Under the pieces are notes generated by a model. The model was not told where the DNA came from and did not search any database. It saw only the letters and a list, made by a program, of their open reading frames with translations. From contig CM055097.1 in the NCBI GenBank assembly GCA_029204225.1, forward strand, positions 58,204,869 through 58,268,868: a stretch of 64,000 nt of DNA, read 5' to 3'. The position numbers were made by a program, and so were the translations under genes. Below are positions 36,398 to 46,253 of the stretch, in pieces. Numbering within the stretch: position 1 is the first letter of the stretch; every line of letters begins with the position of its first letter. The stretch comes from Diphasiastrum complanatum (lineage: Eukaryota > Streptophyta > Lycopodiopsida > Lycopodiales > Lycopodiaceae).

Positions 36398-36409
36398 TGG
36401 TATCAAGTA
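36398..36409 (+). promoter_or_regulatory. Primer binding site of element C
   Basis: TGGTATCAAGTA directly after the LTR end. It matches the initiator-tRNA type site over the first eight bases (TGGTATCA) and then differs (AGTA instead of GAGC). Confidence 0.6.
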
Positions 36410-36757
36410 CAAGAGGATTTATGAAGATTTGATGGGGTTGATCCAAAACTAAGCCCAAATTAGCGAGTTTTTGGAAACTAGCTAATTTTGATGTGGCGAG
36501 TTGAATAGGATAGGTATACTCAAAATTTATGGACAAAAACTTGTTGTGGGCTGCAGGGGTACTTTTCACACGTGCTAGAACATACAGTACCAATTTTGGA
36601 GCCTTATGCTTCAGTTTGATGCTAAATCTGCCAAATTAGCAAGTTTGTGGAAACTAGCTAATTTTGAGGTAGAGAGTTTGAATTGATAGCTAGATTCAAT
36701 ATTTTTGTACCAAAAATTGTTGTAGGCTGTAGGTGATGTTTTTCTTGTAAACTTACA

Positions 36758-37825
36758 TTGGATATGAAGTCAAGAAAATGGAAATGTCTTCATAATGTAG
36801 ATTCTTTAAGTTTCAATAAGATCATGAATATTGTGTTCATTCATAAAGATGAAAATTGTAAGTTTTCAATCTTAAAGGCAAGTTGTAAACTTCTTATGAG
36901 AATAAGTGAAGCATCCAAAGTGGACACTTATATCCATAAGCAAGTAGTTAGCCTTATTGAGATGGAAATGCCTTTTGATTTCAATATTAGAAAAATCATG
37001 CCAAGTTGTGGTGATTTTTGGACTTATATTTCTAGCATAAGTAATCTTGATAATAATAGGAAGTGCATATTGTATGGTCATAGTTGTTGTGATCATTATG
37101 AGACATGGAGGTCTTGGATTTCCATCAAGAAGGAGCACCATGAAGAGGATCTTAAAGAGTCATCTCAAGGTTCAAGTGTGCCAAGGATTGAGGAGGAGCA
37201 ACCTTCTCAAGTTGTGATTCCAAGAAGAATCTCAATAAACATGGTTGAGCCCATGTGGCTCACATTTCAAGGGAACGATGAGCATATCTCATGTGGTATA
37301 CATCTCATACTTACTTCTCTTATGTCATTTGATGAATCAATTTGCTTTAGTGAGATCATTGCATCTCAAAATTGGAGTAAAGCCATACTAGTTGAGTACG
37401 AAGTCTCTCTTGAGAACATAGATGATGTTCTTAGAAGTTTGAAATTGATTTTAAATCAATTAGAAAGCAATTGGTTATTTCATCAAATATATGCTCTTGA
37501 GTCATGCAAGAGCAAAATTGATTTGTTCAGTCATAGTTTGAAAATTTGTATTGAGGCAAATTGTGAACTCTTTATAAGAGTAAGTGAATCATCTTCTAAA
37601 GGCACTTATCTCCATAATAAAGTATTTAGCCTCATTGAATCTAAGACTAGCATGGTAAACAAGCATGAAGATATTATGCAAACACTTTGTTATTATAGCA
37701 TGCATAGTCTTGCCAATTTGGATGAGGCTAATTCTCTAGATCATGGTAACATAATGTTGGATCTTTGTGATCCTGACAAGAAGAAGTCTTTATTTCCTCA
37801 TGGAGGAGCATGCACAACCACATAA
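36758..37825 (+). CDS. Unrecognised 355-aa protein of element C with internal duplication
   Basis: Open from MDMKSRKWK to a TAA at 37825. I do not recognise the whole. Two copies of a module, residues about 41-98 and 267-322, share A(S/N)C(K/E)L, R(I/V)SE(A/S)S, TY(I/L)H, V(V/F)SLIE and (S/A)NLD. The DNA copies lie at about 36878 and 37556. Between them, residues 155-216 (PRRISINMVEPMWLT ... SFDES ... NWSKAILVEYE) resemble the copia integrase-RT linker of element B (PRRSSRSKAEPSRLT ... WRDAMQVEYD). So the frame may be a copia pol fragment flanked by a duplicated new module. No signal peptide or membrane segment is seen. An intact frame in this decayed neighbourhood suggests recent activity or selection. 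Confidence 0.55.
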   Translation: MDMKSRKWKCLHNVDSLSFNKIMNIVFIHKDENCKFSILKASCKLLMRISEASKVDTYIHKQVVSLIEMEMPFDFNIRKIMPSCGDFWTYISSISNLDNNRKCILYGHSCCDHYETWRSWISIKKEHHEEDLKESSQGSSVPRIEEEQPSQVVIPRRISINMVEPMWLTFQGNDEHISCGIHLILTSLMSFDESICFSEIIASQNWSKAILVEYEVSLENIDDVLRSLKLILNQLESNWLFHQIYALESCKSKIDLFSHSLKICIEANCELFIRVSESSSKGTYLHNKVFSLIESKTSMVNKHEDIMQTLCYYSMHSLANLDEANSLDHGNIMLDLCDPDKKKSLFPHGGACTTT

Positions 37826-38106
37826 CTCATCTTGGTCCAACTACCAAATAGGTGGGATTCAATAATTAGGGCTATAGAAGTTAGGTTTAGGCCTAAGCAT
37901 CATGCAATGCAACCATAATCCTCAAATTTGAGTTGATCTCTTATCTATGTCAACATCAAAGAAGCACTATCATGGATATGGTGATCTCGAATCAACATCA
38001 AGCTCATTGGCTGATTTTCACATCTTTTGAACCAGCAAAGACCAATTCAGCCCATGGAGTTCAAGATCATCATGTTTTTTTTTTATCAAGCTAGATTGTT
38101 GAGGAG
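37826..38106 (+). other. 3' untranslated part of element C
   Basis: Non-coding stretch from the stop to the polypurine tract GAGGAG. Contains a T10 run and the phrase AAGCTAGATTGTTGAGGAG, which resembles the usual copia sequence before a 3' LTR. Confidence 0.5.
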
Positions 38107-38624
38107 TGTGAAAAATGCAAAAATTATGCTTGGTCAAGGCCAAATCTATGTATATAGGATGATTACACATGTGTGGAGCCTATTCCCACGTGTGAAATAG
38201 ACGTACTTTTCATGTAGTACAATCATATAGCTTGTACATATAGTTTAAATCAAGTTCCATTGGCTAAAAAGGCCAAAATCATGTTTTTTAGTCATATGCC
38301 ACATGGCATCATGAGATTAGGTGTCAAATCCCATGTGTAAAGGTCTGCTCACACGTGTGGAATAGGTTGAGAAAGTCGAATTTGCACTTCTAGAAGAGTT
38401 TTCACTAGTTCTCTATATAGTAGAAAAATGGACCACAAGTGCTCAAAATAGAAGGCTTTGTCCAAGTGTCAATTTTGCATGATGAATCATCACATGACAA
38501 AGCACCCTCACACATGTGAGATGAGAGGGATGATCAGTACCACGAGCTCCCACTTTTTGTATATATAGAGCCACATTTGGCCATAATAAAAGAAGCAACA
38601 CCAATCTTGGTTTTGAAGGCAATT
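38107..38624 (+). repeat. 3' LTR of element C (truncated)
   Basis: Aligns with 35570-36118 apart from a roughly 30-bp gap near 38306. Homology ends in GAAGGCAATT, where the minus-strand zinc-knuckle fragment begins. The last ~280 bp of the LTR are missing, so no target duplication can be checked. Confidence 0.75.
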
Positions 38625-39217
38625 TACGCAGTCGGGACACTCAATGTGGTACTTGGTCTTGATTGGGCAATCAACCATGACTGGCCGGTTTCACCACAGA
38701 TGAAACATCTGTTGTTCAATGGCCCTTGTATAACGGCATAGCCATCTTGTATGGCAAATGGTTTTGGACTTTCAGGTGGATATTCATGATAAGTCAAGGA
38801 ATGTCCAGACTGTGACGATTGTTCTTCATATTGTTGGATTGTATGTGCTTGGATAGGCTGATATGAAGGACAAGCATCAAGAGGATGCGTAGCCTGACAG
38901 TGTGGGCACCAGATTGGTTTTCGTCTATAAGGTACATGTGCAGAGTTTGGCTGGCCAGGCATACTGCTTTGGATAGACTTCAGGGTAGTGTGAAACTCAT
39001 TGGTAAGTTTCTCCATTTGTAGTTGGTGTTGCTTATTGAGCAATTCCACCTGGGATTTCCAAAGCTGATCTCGGGTGTCCTCGATCGGCTTCGACTCATG
39101 GACAAGAGCACATGGTGCTCTCCATTCTTTGAGTTCATCAACATCTGACCCTTCATCAACATCTGACCCTTCAAAATGTGTAGATGACCCTGACCTATTT
39201 ACCATGAAGAATAACAT
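38624..39217 (-). pseudogene. Gag-like zinc-knuckle protein fragment
   Basis: A 197-codon minus-strand frame with an acidic start (SDVDEGSDVDELKEW, with a doubled EGSDVDE unit), a helical middle (LWKSQVELLNKQHQLQMEKL), a first Cys/His knuckle CPHCQATHPLDAC and a second, CFICGETGQSW. After the second knuckle the good frame appears to continue one base off (DCPIKTKYHIEC), indicating a frameshift. It ends exactly where element C's 3' LTR breaks off. Probably gag of another retroelement, or a captured zinc-knuckle gene; family not identified. Confidence 0.45.
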
Positions 39218-39930
39218 GTGTTACTCTTAAAGCTTATTTTTTGACACATCAGAATAAGTTAAATGATCTCTACCACTGGACATGGCAATATAGCATCACC
39301 AAGGACTATCTGACCTAGGGATCTAACCACATTGTTGCTAAGCTATAATCAAGTCTTTTCTCTGTAGCAACATTGTTAGGCATATCCTCCGATTGTGCTA
39401 GAATCCCAACCTCTCAATCTTTTGCCCTTCATAGTGTCTCTAGGTACGTATTCTCTGATGTCATGAACTAGTAGTTTAAAATCTAGATGACAAACTATCC
39501 TATTGTCGTGATGTGAGATTGATGTTGTTGTTTGTTGCATGCTATATGAATGACACTTGTCTTGTTTTATGTCCTTGCATTCATGTTGCTATGGCCTTGT
39601 GCCATTTCACACTACTTTTGTAAAAAAAACACGTAGAAATATTATAAATTATCTCTGTATATGGCTACACCTTTTTCCCTTCGCATACCATCCACTATGT
39701 TGTCTGTTGCTTGCCTGTCTTTTTGTGCAATGTCATTTGATTTTAATGTGTTTCTTTATGTAGCATTATTATGGGTAGGATCTCTTAATGTTTATGCTCA
39801 AATCTTTACTTTGAAGAATCAGCAAAAGTTGTTTGCCGCCACTGTTACTTCTTAAACAGACAACTTCACCATCCATTCCATTGGACCAGAAGTAGTCTCG
39901 AGATGTCAACATCAACAAAGCCTTCCACCA
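39218..39930. other. Unassigned stretch before element D
   Basis: No LTR matching the one after element D and no recognisable gag. Short frames only. The 5' end of D has been lost here. Confidence 0.4.
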
Positions 39931-41199
39931 GTGAAGTTAACAAATAGACTGCAACCATCCACTAGAGGGGGATTCGATTTTTCAACAAAGAAGGATCTCT
40001 CCACACCACCGGCAGCCACAGTGCTAGGGAAAGGGAAGAAGGGGTTGGGTCCACTATATTCTAACCCAAGCCCTTTATATTCTAATCAAGATGATCAAGC
40101 GTGGTATATTGACTCGGGAGCCACAAGACACATGACATGTAATAAGAATTGGGTCAGTAGATTGAAAGTGTTGGATAATGGAACATCCGTTTCACAAGCA
40201 AATGGTGAGGTGTGCAAGATCAAGGGGATAGGCATTGTTTCAATCCAACTACCTGATGGCAAAAGCAGGATGATCAACGAGGTACTTTACGTACCAGGTT
40301 TGAAGAAAAATCTACATTCTGCTGGAGTCATTATTGATCAAAAGTTGAAAGTAGAATTCGCCCATGATCGTTGCTTTGTGGAGGATGTAAACCAAAAGTT
40401 CAAAGTTATTGCGGATGGAGTAAGGGAGCCCAATACAAAATTGTACAAGTTGAATGCTACAATCAAGGGGCAACATGGACTTGTATCATCCATTTCATCG
40501 CAAACTGAGTTGTGGCATAAGAGGCTTGGTCACTTGAACTTGGGAAGCCTCAGTTTGATGAGGAAATTGGAGATGGTAACAAGATTGCCTACCATTGAAG
40601 ACCACTTGAAATCGATGTGCAAATCATGTGTATATGGGAAGCAACATCGAGAGAAGTTCAATAAAGGGGGTGTTGCAAGAGCAAAGAACATCCTGGATTT
40701 AATCCACACAGATTTATGCGGGCCTATGAGGACCATGTCCTTAGGTAAAGCCTTCTATTTCATGACCTATATTGATGATATGTCATGTAAGATGTGGATC
40801 TACTTTTTGAAGAAGAAATCAGATGCATTTGACAACTTCAAGAGCTTCAAATCATTGGTCAAAAATCAGACAGGTAGGAAGATCAAAGTTCTAAGATCAG
40901 ATAGTGGAGGTGAGTACAAGTCTAATGACTTCAATGATATTTGTGATCAATGTGGGATTAAAAGACAATTTACGCAAGCTCATACTCCTGCTCTCAATGG
41001 TGTAGTTGAGCGCAAGAATCATACGATTGTGGAAAGTGCCAGATCTATGCTAGCTGAGATTAAACTACCAAAAGATTTTTGGTCAGAAGCATGCAGTACG
41101 GTAGTTTATCTTCAAAATAGAAGTCCTACCATTGCCATACCAAAGATAACGCCTGAGAAAGCATTCACGAAGAAGAAGCCAAAGGTGAACCACTTGTGA
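39931..41199 (+). pseudogene. copia protease-integrase frame of element D (422 codons)
   Basis: Protease core WYIDSGATRHMTC at about residue 55. Pre-integrase LWHKRLGHLNLGSLSLM with CKSCVYGKQHREKF (HHCC zinc site). Integrase catalytic core HTDLCGPM, FMTYIDDMSCKMWIYFL, VLRSDSGGEYKSNDF and ALNGVVERKNHTIVE; then FWSEACSTVVYLQNRSP. Ends at a TGA in VNHL-stop-IFGCKAF; the same frame then continues FVHVPKEERRKLD to 41345. Integrase inserts element cDNA into the host genome. Confidence 0.85.
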
Positions 41200-41375
41200 A
41201 TCTTTGGATGTAAGGCCTTTGTACACGTTCCTAAGGAAGAGAGACGTAAACTTGATGTAAAAGCTATCAAGTGTATATTCTTAGGATATGATGATCGTGT
41301 GAAGCGCTATAGATGTTTTGATCCAGTGGAAAACAAAATCCATTAAGCTGTGATGTTATCTTTGATGAATCCAAG

Positions 41376-42143
41376 ATGTATAAAGACGAGGATGCTGAGA
41401 AGATAGATACATCTAGTGGGAAAGATGGTATAGTGAGGATACCACCTGATGATGATCCATTCATTGACCTTCCAAGTGATGAAAAAGAGGATACATCTCA
41501 AGATACTACTACTCAACCTCAAGAGACAGGTTGGAGAGGTAGGGACAAACCTTTTGGTGCAAGAAGGATTGAAATTGCAGGTGACAAATGCAAGGAGAAG
41601 GATGTACCGTGGGATACATTTTCACCAAGAAGCCAATCACCTGACAAGAAGCTCTCTAAGTGGTTTGAGAGATTGTTAGAGAGCCGCGACATGGGTGACT
41701 TTCTAGGATCATCTAGCCAGGGAGAGCTACAAAGATCAACAAGAGAGAAGACACAACCTGAAAGGTATGAAGCAAATTATGCTCTCTTATCTAGCATTAT
41801 TCAAAGCAAAGAACCTTCGACTTATGGTGAAGCGAACAATGATGACATTTGGGTCAAGGCCATGGGAGAGGAGATGGAGTCAATTGTCAAGCATAGCACA
41901 TGGGACTTAGTAGAACCACCAGTTGGCAAGAAACCCATTGGTTGCAAATGGGTATACATGACTAAGTACCATGCAGATGGAAGTATAGCAAAGCACAAGG
42001 CAAGATTGGTGATCAAAGGGTATGCACAAAGTAAAGGCATCGACTATGAGGAGACCTTTGCGCCGGTATGTAAGTGGAATACTCTACGTCTACTTGTTGC
42101 TTTAGCTTCACTTTTGGTTGGTCTTTGCATCAGATGGATGTGA
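41376..42143 (+). pseudogene. copia integrase tail and RT N-terminus of element D
   Basis: Acidic linker, then WDTFSPRSQSPDKKLSKWFE, STREKTQPERYEANYALL, EPSTYGEANNDDIW, KWVYMTKYHADGSI, KARLVIKGYAQ and DYEETFAPV. A frameshift near 42085-42110 moves RT to another frame (next entry). The linker is similar to that of element G, so D and G belong to one family. Confidence 0.8.
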
Positions 42144-42688
42144 AATCTGCTTTTCTAAATGGTGAGTTAGAAGAAGAGGTGTTCATGGATCAACCTGAAG
42201 GCTTTGTAACAAAGGGACAGGAAAATAAAGTATGTCGCTTGAAGAAAGCACTTTATAATCTTAAACAAGCACCACGTGCGTGGTATAGCAGGATTGATGC
42301 CTACTTTCGTTCAAAGGGAATGGTGAGAACACACTCTGATCCAAATCTATATGTTTTATGCTTTGATGGTATGGTTGCTTTGATTGCTCTTTATGTTGAT
42401 GACTTGATTATTACGGGAAATAATCAAGAGATGATAGATATGATCAAGAAAGATCTCATGGAACAATTCGAGATGACAGATCTCAGCCTGATGCATTATT
42501 GCCTTGGAGTAGAGGTGTGGCAAAAAGGACACGAAGTGGGTTTAACACAAGTGAAGTATGTCAAAGGGTTGTTGCACAAGTTTAGGTTGCAATATTGCAA
42601 ACCAGTGAATACTCCTATTGAACCAGGTAAAAAGCTTTCTAAGCTTGATGAGTCACAGTCATTTGATGCTACGCTGTATAGGCAGTAA
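42074..42688 (+). pseudogene. copia reverse transcriptase core of element D
   Basis: QMDVKSAFLNGELEEEVFM, LYNLKQAPRAWYSR, catalytic LIALYVDDLIITG near 42390, MTDLSLMHYCLGVEV and the conserved TPIEPGKKLSKLDES. Stop (TAA) after LYRQ; the frame then resumes VGSLIYLTTTRPDICYAV. Confidence 0.85.
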
Positions 42689-42729
42689 GTAGGGAGCTTG
42701 ATCTACCTTACCACGACTAGACCAGATAT

Positions 42730-43341
42730 ATGCTACGCTGTTGGCATTGTAAGTCAGTTTATGGCAGCACCTACAAAAACGCATTGGAAGGCAGTAAATG
42801 CATTTTGCGTTATGTGAAAGGCACTTCAGATTATGGCTTGATTTACAGGAAGCATGATGGTTTACCTGAGTTGTGTGGCTATGTGGATGTGGATTGGGGA
42901 GGTGACTATGATGATCGTAGATCCACCACAGGGTATGTATTCAAGTTTTGTGGTAGTTGCTTTTCCTGGTCTAGTAAGAAGCAAAGCACAATTGCTCTAT
43001 CCACCACAGAAGCAGAGTATAAGGCAATGTGTAGTGCAGCACATGAAGCTATATGGTTGAGACAAATCTTGGAAGAAGTTGGCATGAGGTAGAAAAATCC
43101 TACGACATTACATAGCGACAGTCAAAGTGGCATTCAGCTAGCAAAGAATCCAGTGTTCCATGCGAGAACTAAACACATTGAGATTCAGTATCACTTTATA
43201 CGTGAGAGGCTGCTGAGTCGTGAAATTCATGTTGTTCATTGTAGTACAGAAGAACAACTAGCTGATATTTTCACTAAGCCACTTGTTGGAGAAAAGTTTG
43301 ATAAGTTTAGATCAAAGCTTTCTATACTTAAAGTTTGTTGA
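42730..43341 (+). pseudogene. copia RNase H of element D
   Basis: ELCGYVDVDWGGDYDDRRST, then SWSSKKQSTIALSTTEAEY with the catalytic Asp/Glu, then AHEAIWLRQILEEVG, a TAG, HSDSQSGIQLAKNPVFHART, KHIEIQYHFIRERLL and EEQLADIFTKPL. RNase H removes RNA from the RNA-DNA hybrid. Interrupted by a frame change near 42790 and a stop near 43092. Confidence 0.85.
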
Positions 43342-43393
43342 CTTTAAAGCTATGTATATGACTATATAAAAAGTAGACTCTACTTTAAGAGAG

Positions 43394-43675
43394 AGAGTTA
43401 GAATTAAAGTAGAATCACTGTGTTACTGTACTGTGGGTCCTATCAGTTGATAAGGATCAGTTGGCCTCGCCACGAGGCAAGTCGACAGGACACGCGTCCC
43501 GCCAACGACAATCTGGGTCATGCATGGGTTGCCTGAGTAAACAACTATATGTACAATGTAATTTCATTTTGAGAAATACAGTTGCTATGTGAGCTTGCTG
43601 TGTAGAGTGTTTTTCTGTTTGTGTTACTATGTAGCATGATCTGTGTTCCTGTGCAAAGCAAATTCTAAGTCTCTT
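43394..43675 (+). repeat. Probable 3' LTR of element D
   Basis: Follows the purine tract; begins TTAGAATTAAAG and contains a GCCTCGCCACGAGGC stem. It ends near GTGCAAAGCA, where the minus-strand relic begins. With no second copy in the window the borders are tentative. Confidence 0.4.
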
Positions 43676-44850
43676 TGCGCCTTTTGTTCTTCACTCCTTC
43701 AAGAGGTAGCCACAAAACTGAATTTGAAAATAGTTTGCCCCATAATAATATAATGCCTGATTCGTTACATTTGATTTTAACATAATCATGAAAATCATAT
43801 GTGTGTTTGATTAATGACACGTTTGGCTTTGGCACATATGATTCCTCAACAATGCTTTGAAGTACCGGTAACGAAAATGCTTTCTTGTGTCTCAACCTCT
43901 TAGAAAAGCAACTAAGCATTTGATCAATTTGATCGTGGGTATGTCCTACCAACAAAAATCCTATTTTTACTTTTTTGAATTTTTTTTTCTCTACTAGCAT
44001 AGACAAGTATGCCAAAACAGTTTGGTTTTTATTTTTCCTAGCAATGTTGTCAAGCTGCAAATAAAGTATTTCTGGAAGATTTTTACCAAATTCGCAAATT
44101 ATCTTATGTACAATGGTGATCTTCAAATTTGGATTATTTCGAACATTGGGATAATTAAAAAAGACCTTGGACTCCAAAGTGCCATTAAACACAAGTGCTC
44201 CAACGAGATGAACCTGAATAAAATCTGACTTGTTCAAATTTTGAACACTTTGACAAAATAAGAAAACATTGTTTTCGTCTGATCCATGCCATCAATAACA
44301 CGGCCCAGATATTTTTGTGGACGTTCCAAATATTTCTTTCGATGCTTGGCCAACTTTTGTATTTCAACTATTTGTTGATCTCTGTGCAGTTGAAGAGCTT
44401 TTGTAGCATCCACTGAAAATACAATGATTCACTTATTTAATAGAATAAAGATCATACCATAATGGTGTTCAAAAAGACTGCAACATAAATTTTTTCAAAA
44501 TAGAAAGTATTAAAATGAATGACAAATTTGATTAATATCTACCTTTCTCCTCATTGGTCTTTGCAAGTTGTTTTGCAAACTTTAACAACTCGCAAGTGGA
44601 GCATATTGTCATTTGTGATTTTACGGGAATCTTTACCGGTCCAAAATCTCTTTTCAAATTCTAAAAAAATTTGAGTAACTCAAATAGAGAACATTTTTTG
44701 TTTTTGCAAACCTTTTGTACATAAAAAATATTTTTAATTTTGTAAAGTTATCCGGCAAGTGAAAATATAAGGAATTAGGCAATTTCTCTTCGTGCACATC
44801 TATGAAATGCTTTAGCCAAATAGTTGCATTTAAAGCATTTGGATCAACAT
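43665..44850 (-). pseudogene. DUF7869-type protein relic (possible transposase-derived)
   Basis: Minus strand, high to low coordinate: WLKHFIDVHEEKLPNSLYFH, LPDNFTKLKIF, CSTCELLKFAKQL, intron 44542-44415 (GTAGAT...TTTTCAG, 128 bp), LHRDQQIVEIQKLAKHRKKY, YLGRVIDGMDQTKT, a stop, LPEILYLQLDNIARKNKNQ, FLLVGHTHDQIDQMLSCFS and YDFHDYVK. The ordered blocks IDGMDQxKT, LDNxxRxNKN and GHTHxxIDQ are the signature I know from DUF7869 proteins of algae, mosses and other lineages; an RNase-H-like fold and transposase origin are suspected, not proven. A frameshift near 44665 and a stop near 44226 disable it. Confidence 0.6.
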
Positions 44851-45951
44851 TGAAATTCACATCTAGTCCACTATCAAACAATTGCCCAACACTAATAAGA
44901 TTTTTTGTTAACTTGAGAACTTTTGATGAAGAAAGCTTTAAGGGAATGGTCCCTATGCCTTCAATAGCACACTCATGATCATTTGCTGTGTAGATGGACT
45001 TCTTGGCTCCTTCATAAGGTGACATGGATGAAAAAGAATACTTGGAGCTACACATATGTGAGGAAGCTCCACTGTCGATATACATGAACCATCCTTCTTG
45101 AAAGGTGATGAAGAAAAAATCGAGACCATAAGAGATCCCTCTCCATCAATTGCATGAGCATCTTCTTTCTCTTCATTAGAAATGTTGGCTTGCTTGAATT
45201 GACTCTTCTTCTTGAAGCAATTGGTGGCATAATGCCCCTTCTTGCCACAAAAGAAACACTTGATGTTTTTTTTCTTCTTCTTGGATGTGGAAGCTTGAGA
45301 GGACTCATCCTCATCTCCTTTCTCCTTGGAAACAAGATTGTTCTTGCTTGAAGAGGATTGGTGTTGATTCTTACTTCTTGTCTTGTGCTTGTCTTTGGTA
45401 AAGAGAGCTTTACCATCAATGTTGAGAGATTGTCTCTCCATTTTCAAGAGTTTATACTCTTGTCTTGATTCTTCAGAAATGAGTACACTTTGGAGTGCTT
45501 CCAAACTTGGTAGCTCCTCCTTAATGGCATAACTCTGAACAAGGTTGTCATATTTCTCCTTTAACCCATTAAGTATGACTTGATCAAGTTCATTTTGGTT
45601 GATGGAGTCTCCTATGCATGACAATTCTCTATGGAGGTCTTTAACTCTCATTACATAAGATGAAGCACATTCATCACTTCTCTGTACACTTTGAAAAAAT
45701 TTTTTTCTTAGTGTTAGAAGTCTAGAAGTATTTTTTGCCTCATAGATAGATTTGAGAGTATCCCAAGCATCTTTGGCATTAGTACAAGCACCAATTTCTC
45801 TTAAGATGTCATTTGAGACATTCATCTTAATATAATGCGGAGCCATCCTGGCTCTCTTTTTGTACTTTGGAATTTCTTGAGGAATTTGTGGTTTTTCTTC
45901 TAATAGAAAGACACCCATTGAAGTCATAAAGAATGATGGAAATAAAAACAA
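44850..45951 (-). pseudogene. copia gag-protease fragment E2
   Basis: Gag lacking its usual start: MTSMGVFLLEEKPQIPQ runs straight into KKRARMAPHYIKMNVSND, missing about 35 residues (the TSxNYxxWxxxMES part). Zinc knuckle CFFCGKKGHYATNC. A frameshift near 45085 separates it from protease YIDSGASSHMCSS, NLISVGQLFDSGLDVNF. The frame then fuses directly to the DUF7869-like relic at about 44850. The upstream side joins a 73-bp LTR scrap at about 45946. Confidence 0.75.
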
Positions 45952-46018
45952 GTTTTAACCTCAATATGCCAAATATGGAAATATTGCAAAATGTGATGAA
46001 ACTAGTTGAATCTTTACA
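45946..46018 (-). repeat. Scrap of the 3' LTR of element E1
   Basis: Minus strand TGTAAAGATTCAACTAG ... matches the first ~70 bp of the E1 5' LTR (50754 downward). It is preceded by the polypurine tract GAAGAGGGAG (46028-46019). The rest of the LTR is gone and E2 gag follows. Confidence 0.75.
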
Positions 46019-46253
46019 CTCCCTCTTCAACTAGTTTTAACATAGACTTTGATAATACTCCAAGTGAAGTCCTATGCTTCATGAAAATGTCTTTTCCCAA
46101 TGCTTTGGTGAAGATATCAGCTACACATTCCCTTGAAGACACATGTTGAAGCTCCACCTCCTTTGTAATGACTCGCTCCCTCACAAAATGATATTGTATC
46201 TCCATATGCTTGCTCCTAGCATAGTTTTTGACAATAGAACTTTGATCCATCAT
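46014..46253 (-). pseudogene. RNase H C-terminal tail of element E1
   Basis: YARSKHMEIQYHFVRERVIT, VELQHVSSRECVADIFTKAL and KHRTSLGVL are the standard copia polyprotein end, closing against the polypurine tract. The catalytic part of RNase H is missing. Confidence 0.8.

Larger units (their letters stand above)
35570..38624 (+). mobile_element. LTR retroelement C, non-autonomous, carrying a 355-codon frame
   Basis: 5' LTR 35570-36397 starts TGTGAAAAATGC and ends TTTTCACA. Primer site TGGTATCAAG lies at 36398. Internal region is 1.7 kb. Polypurine GAGGAG at 38101-38106, then 3' LTR from 38107 (TGTGAAAAATGC) to about 38624, where homology stops abruptly. No protease, integrase, RT or RNase H is recognised. 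LTRs carry several CACACGTGTG/CACATGTG palindromes. The small interior suggests a LARD/TRIM-like element mobilised by a relative. Confidence 0.75.
39931..43675 (+). mobile_element. Ty1/copia retrotransposon D (5'-truncated)
   Basis: Protease, integrase, RT and RNase H in copia order, followed by a purine run AAGAGAGAGAG and a probable 3' LTR. No 5' LTR, primer site or gag. A few stops and frameshifts only, so younger than element A. Confidence 0.8.
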
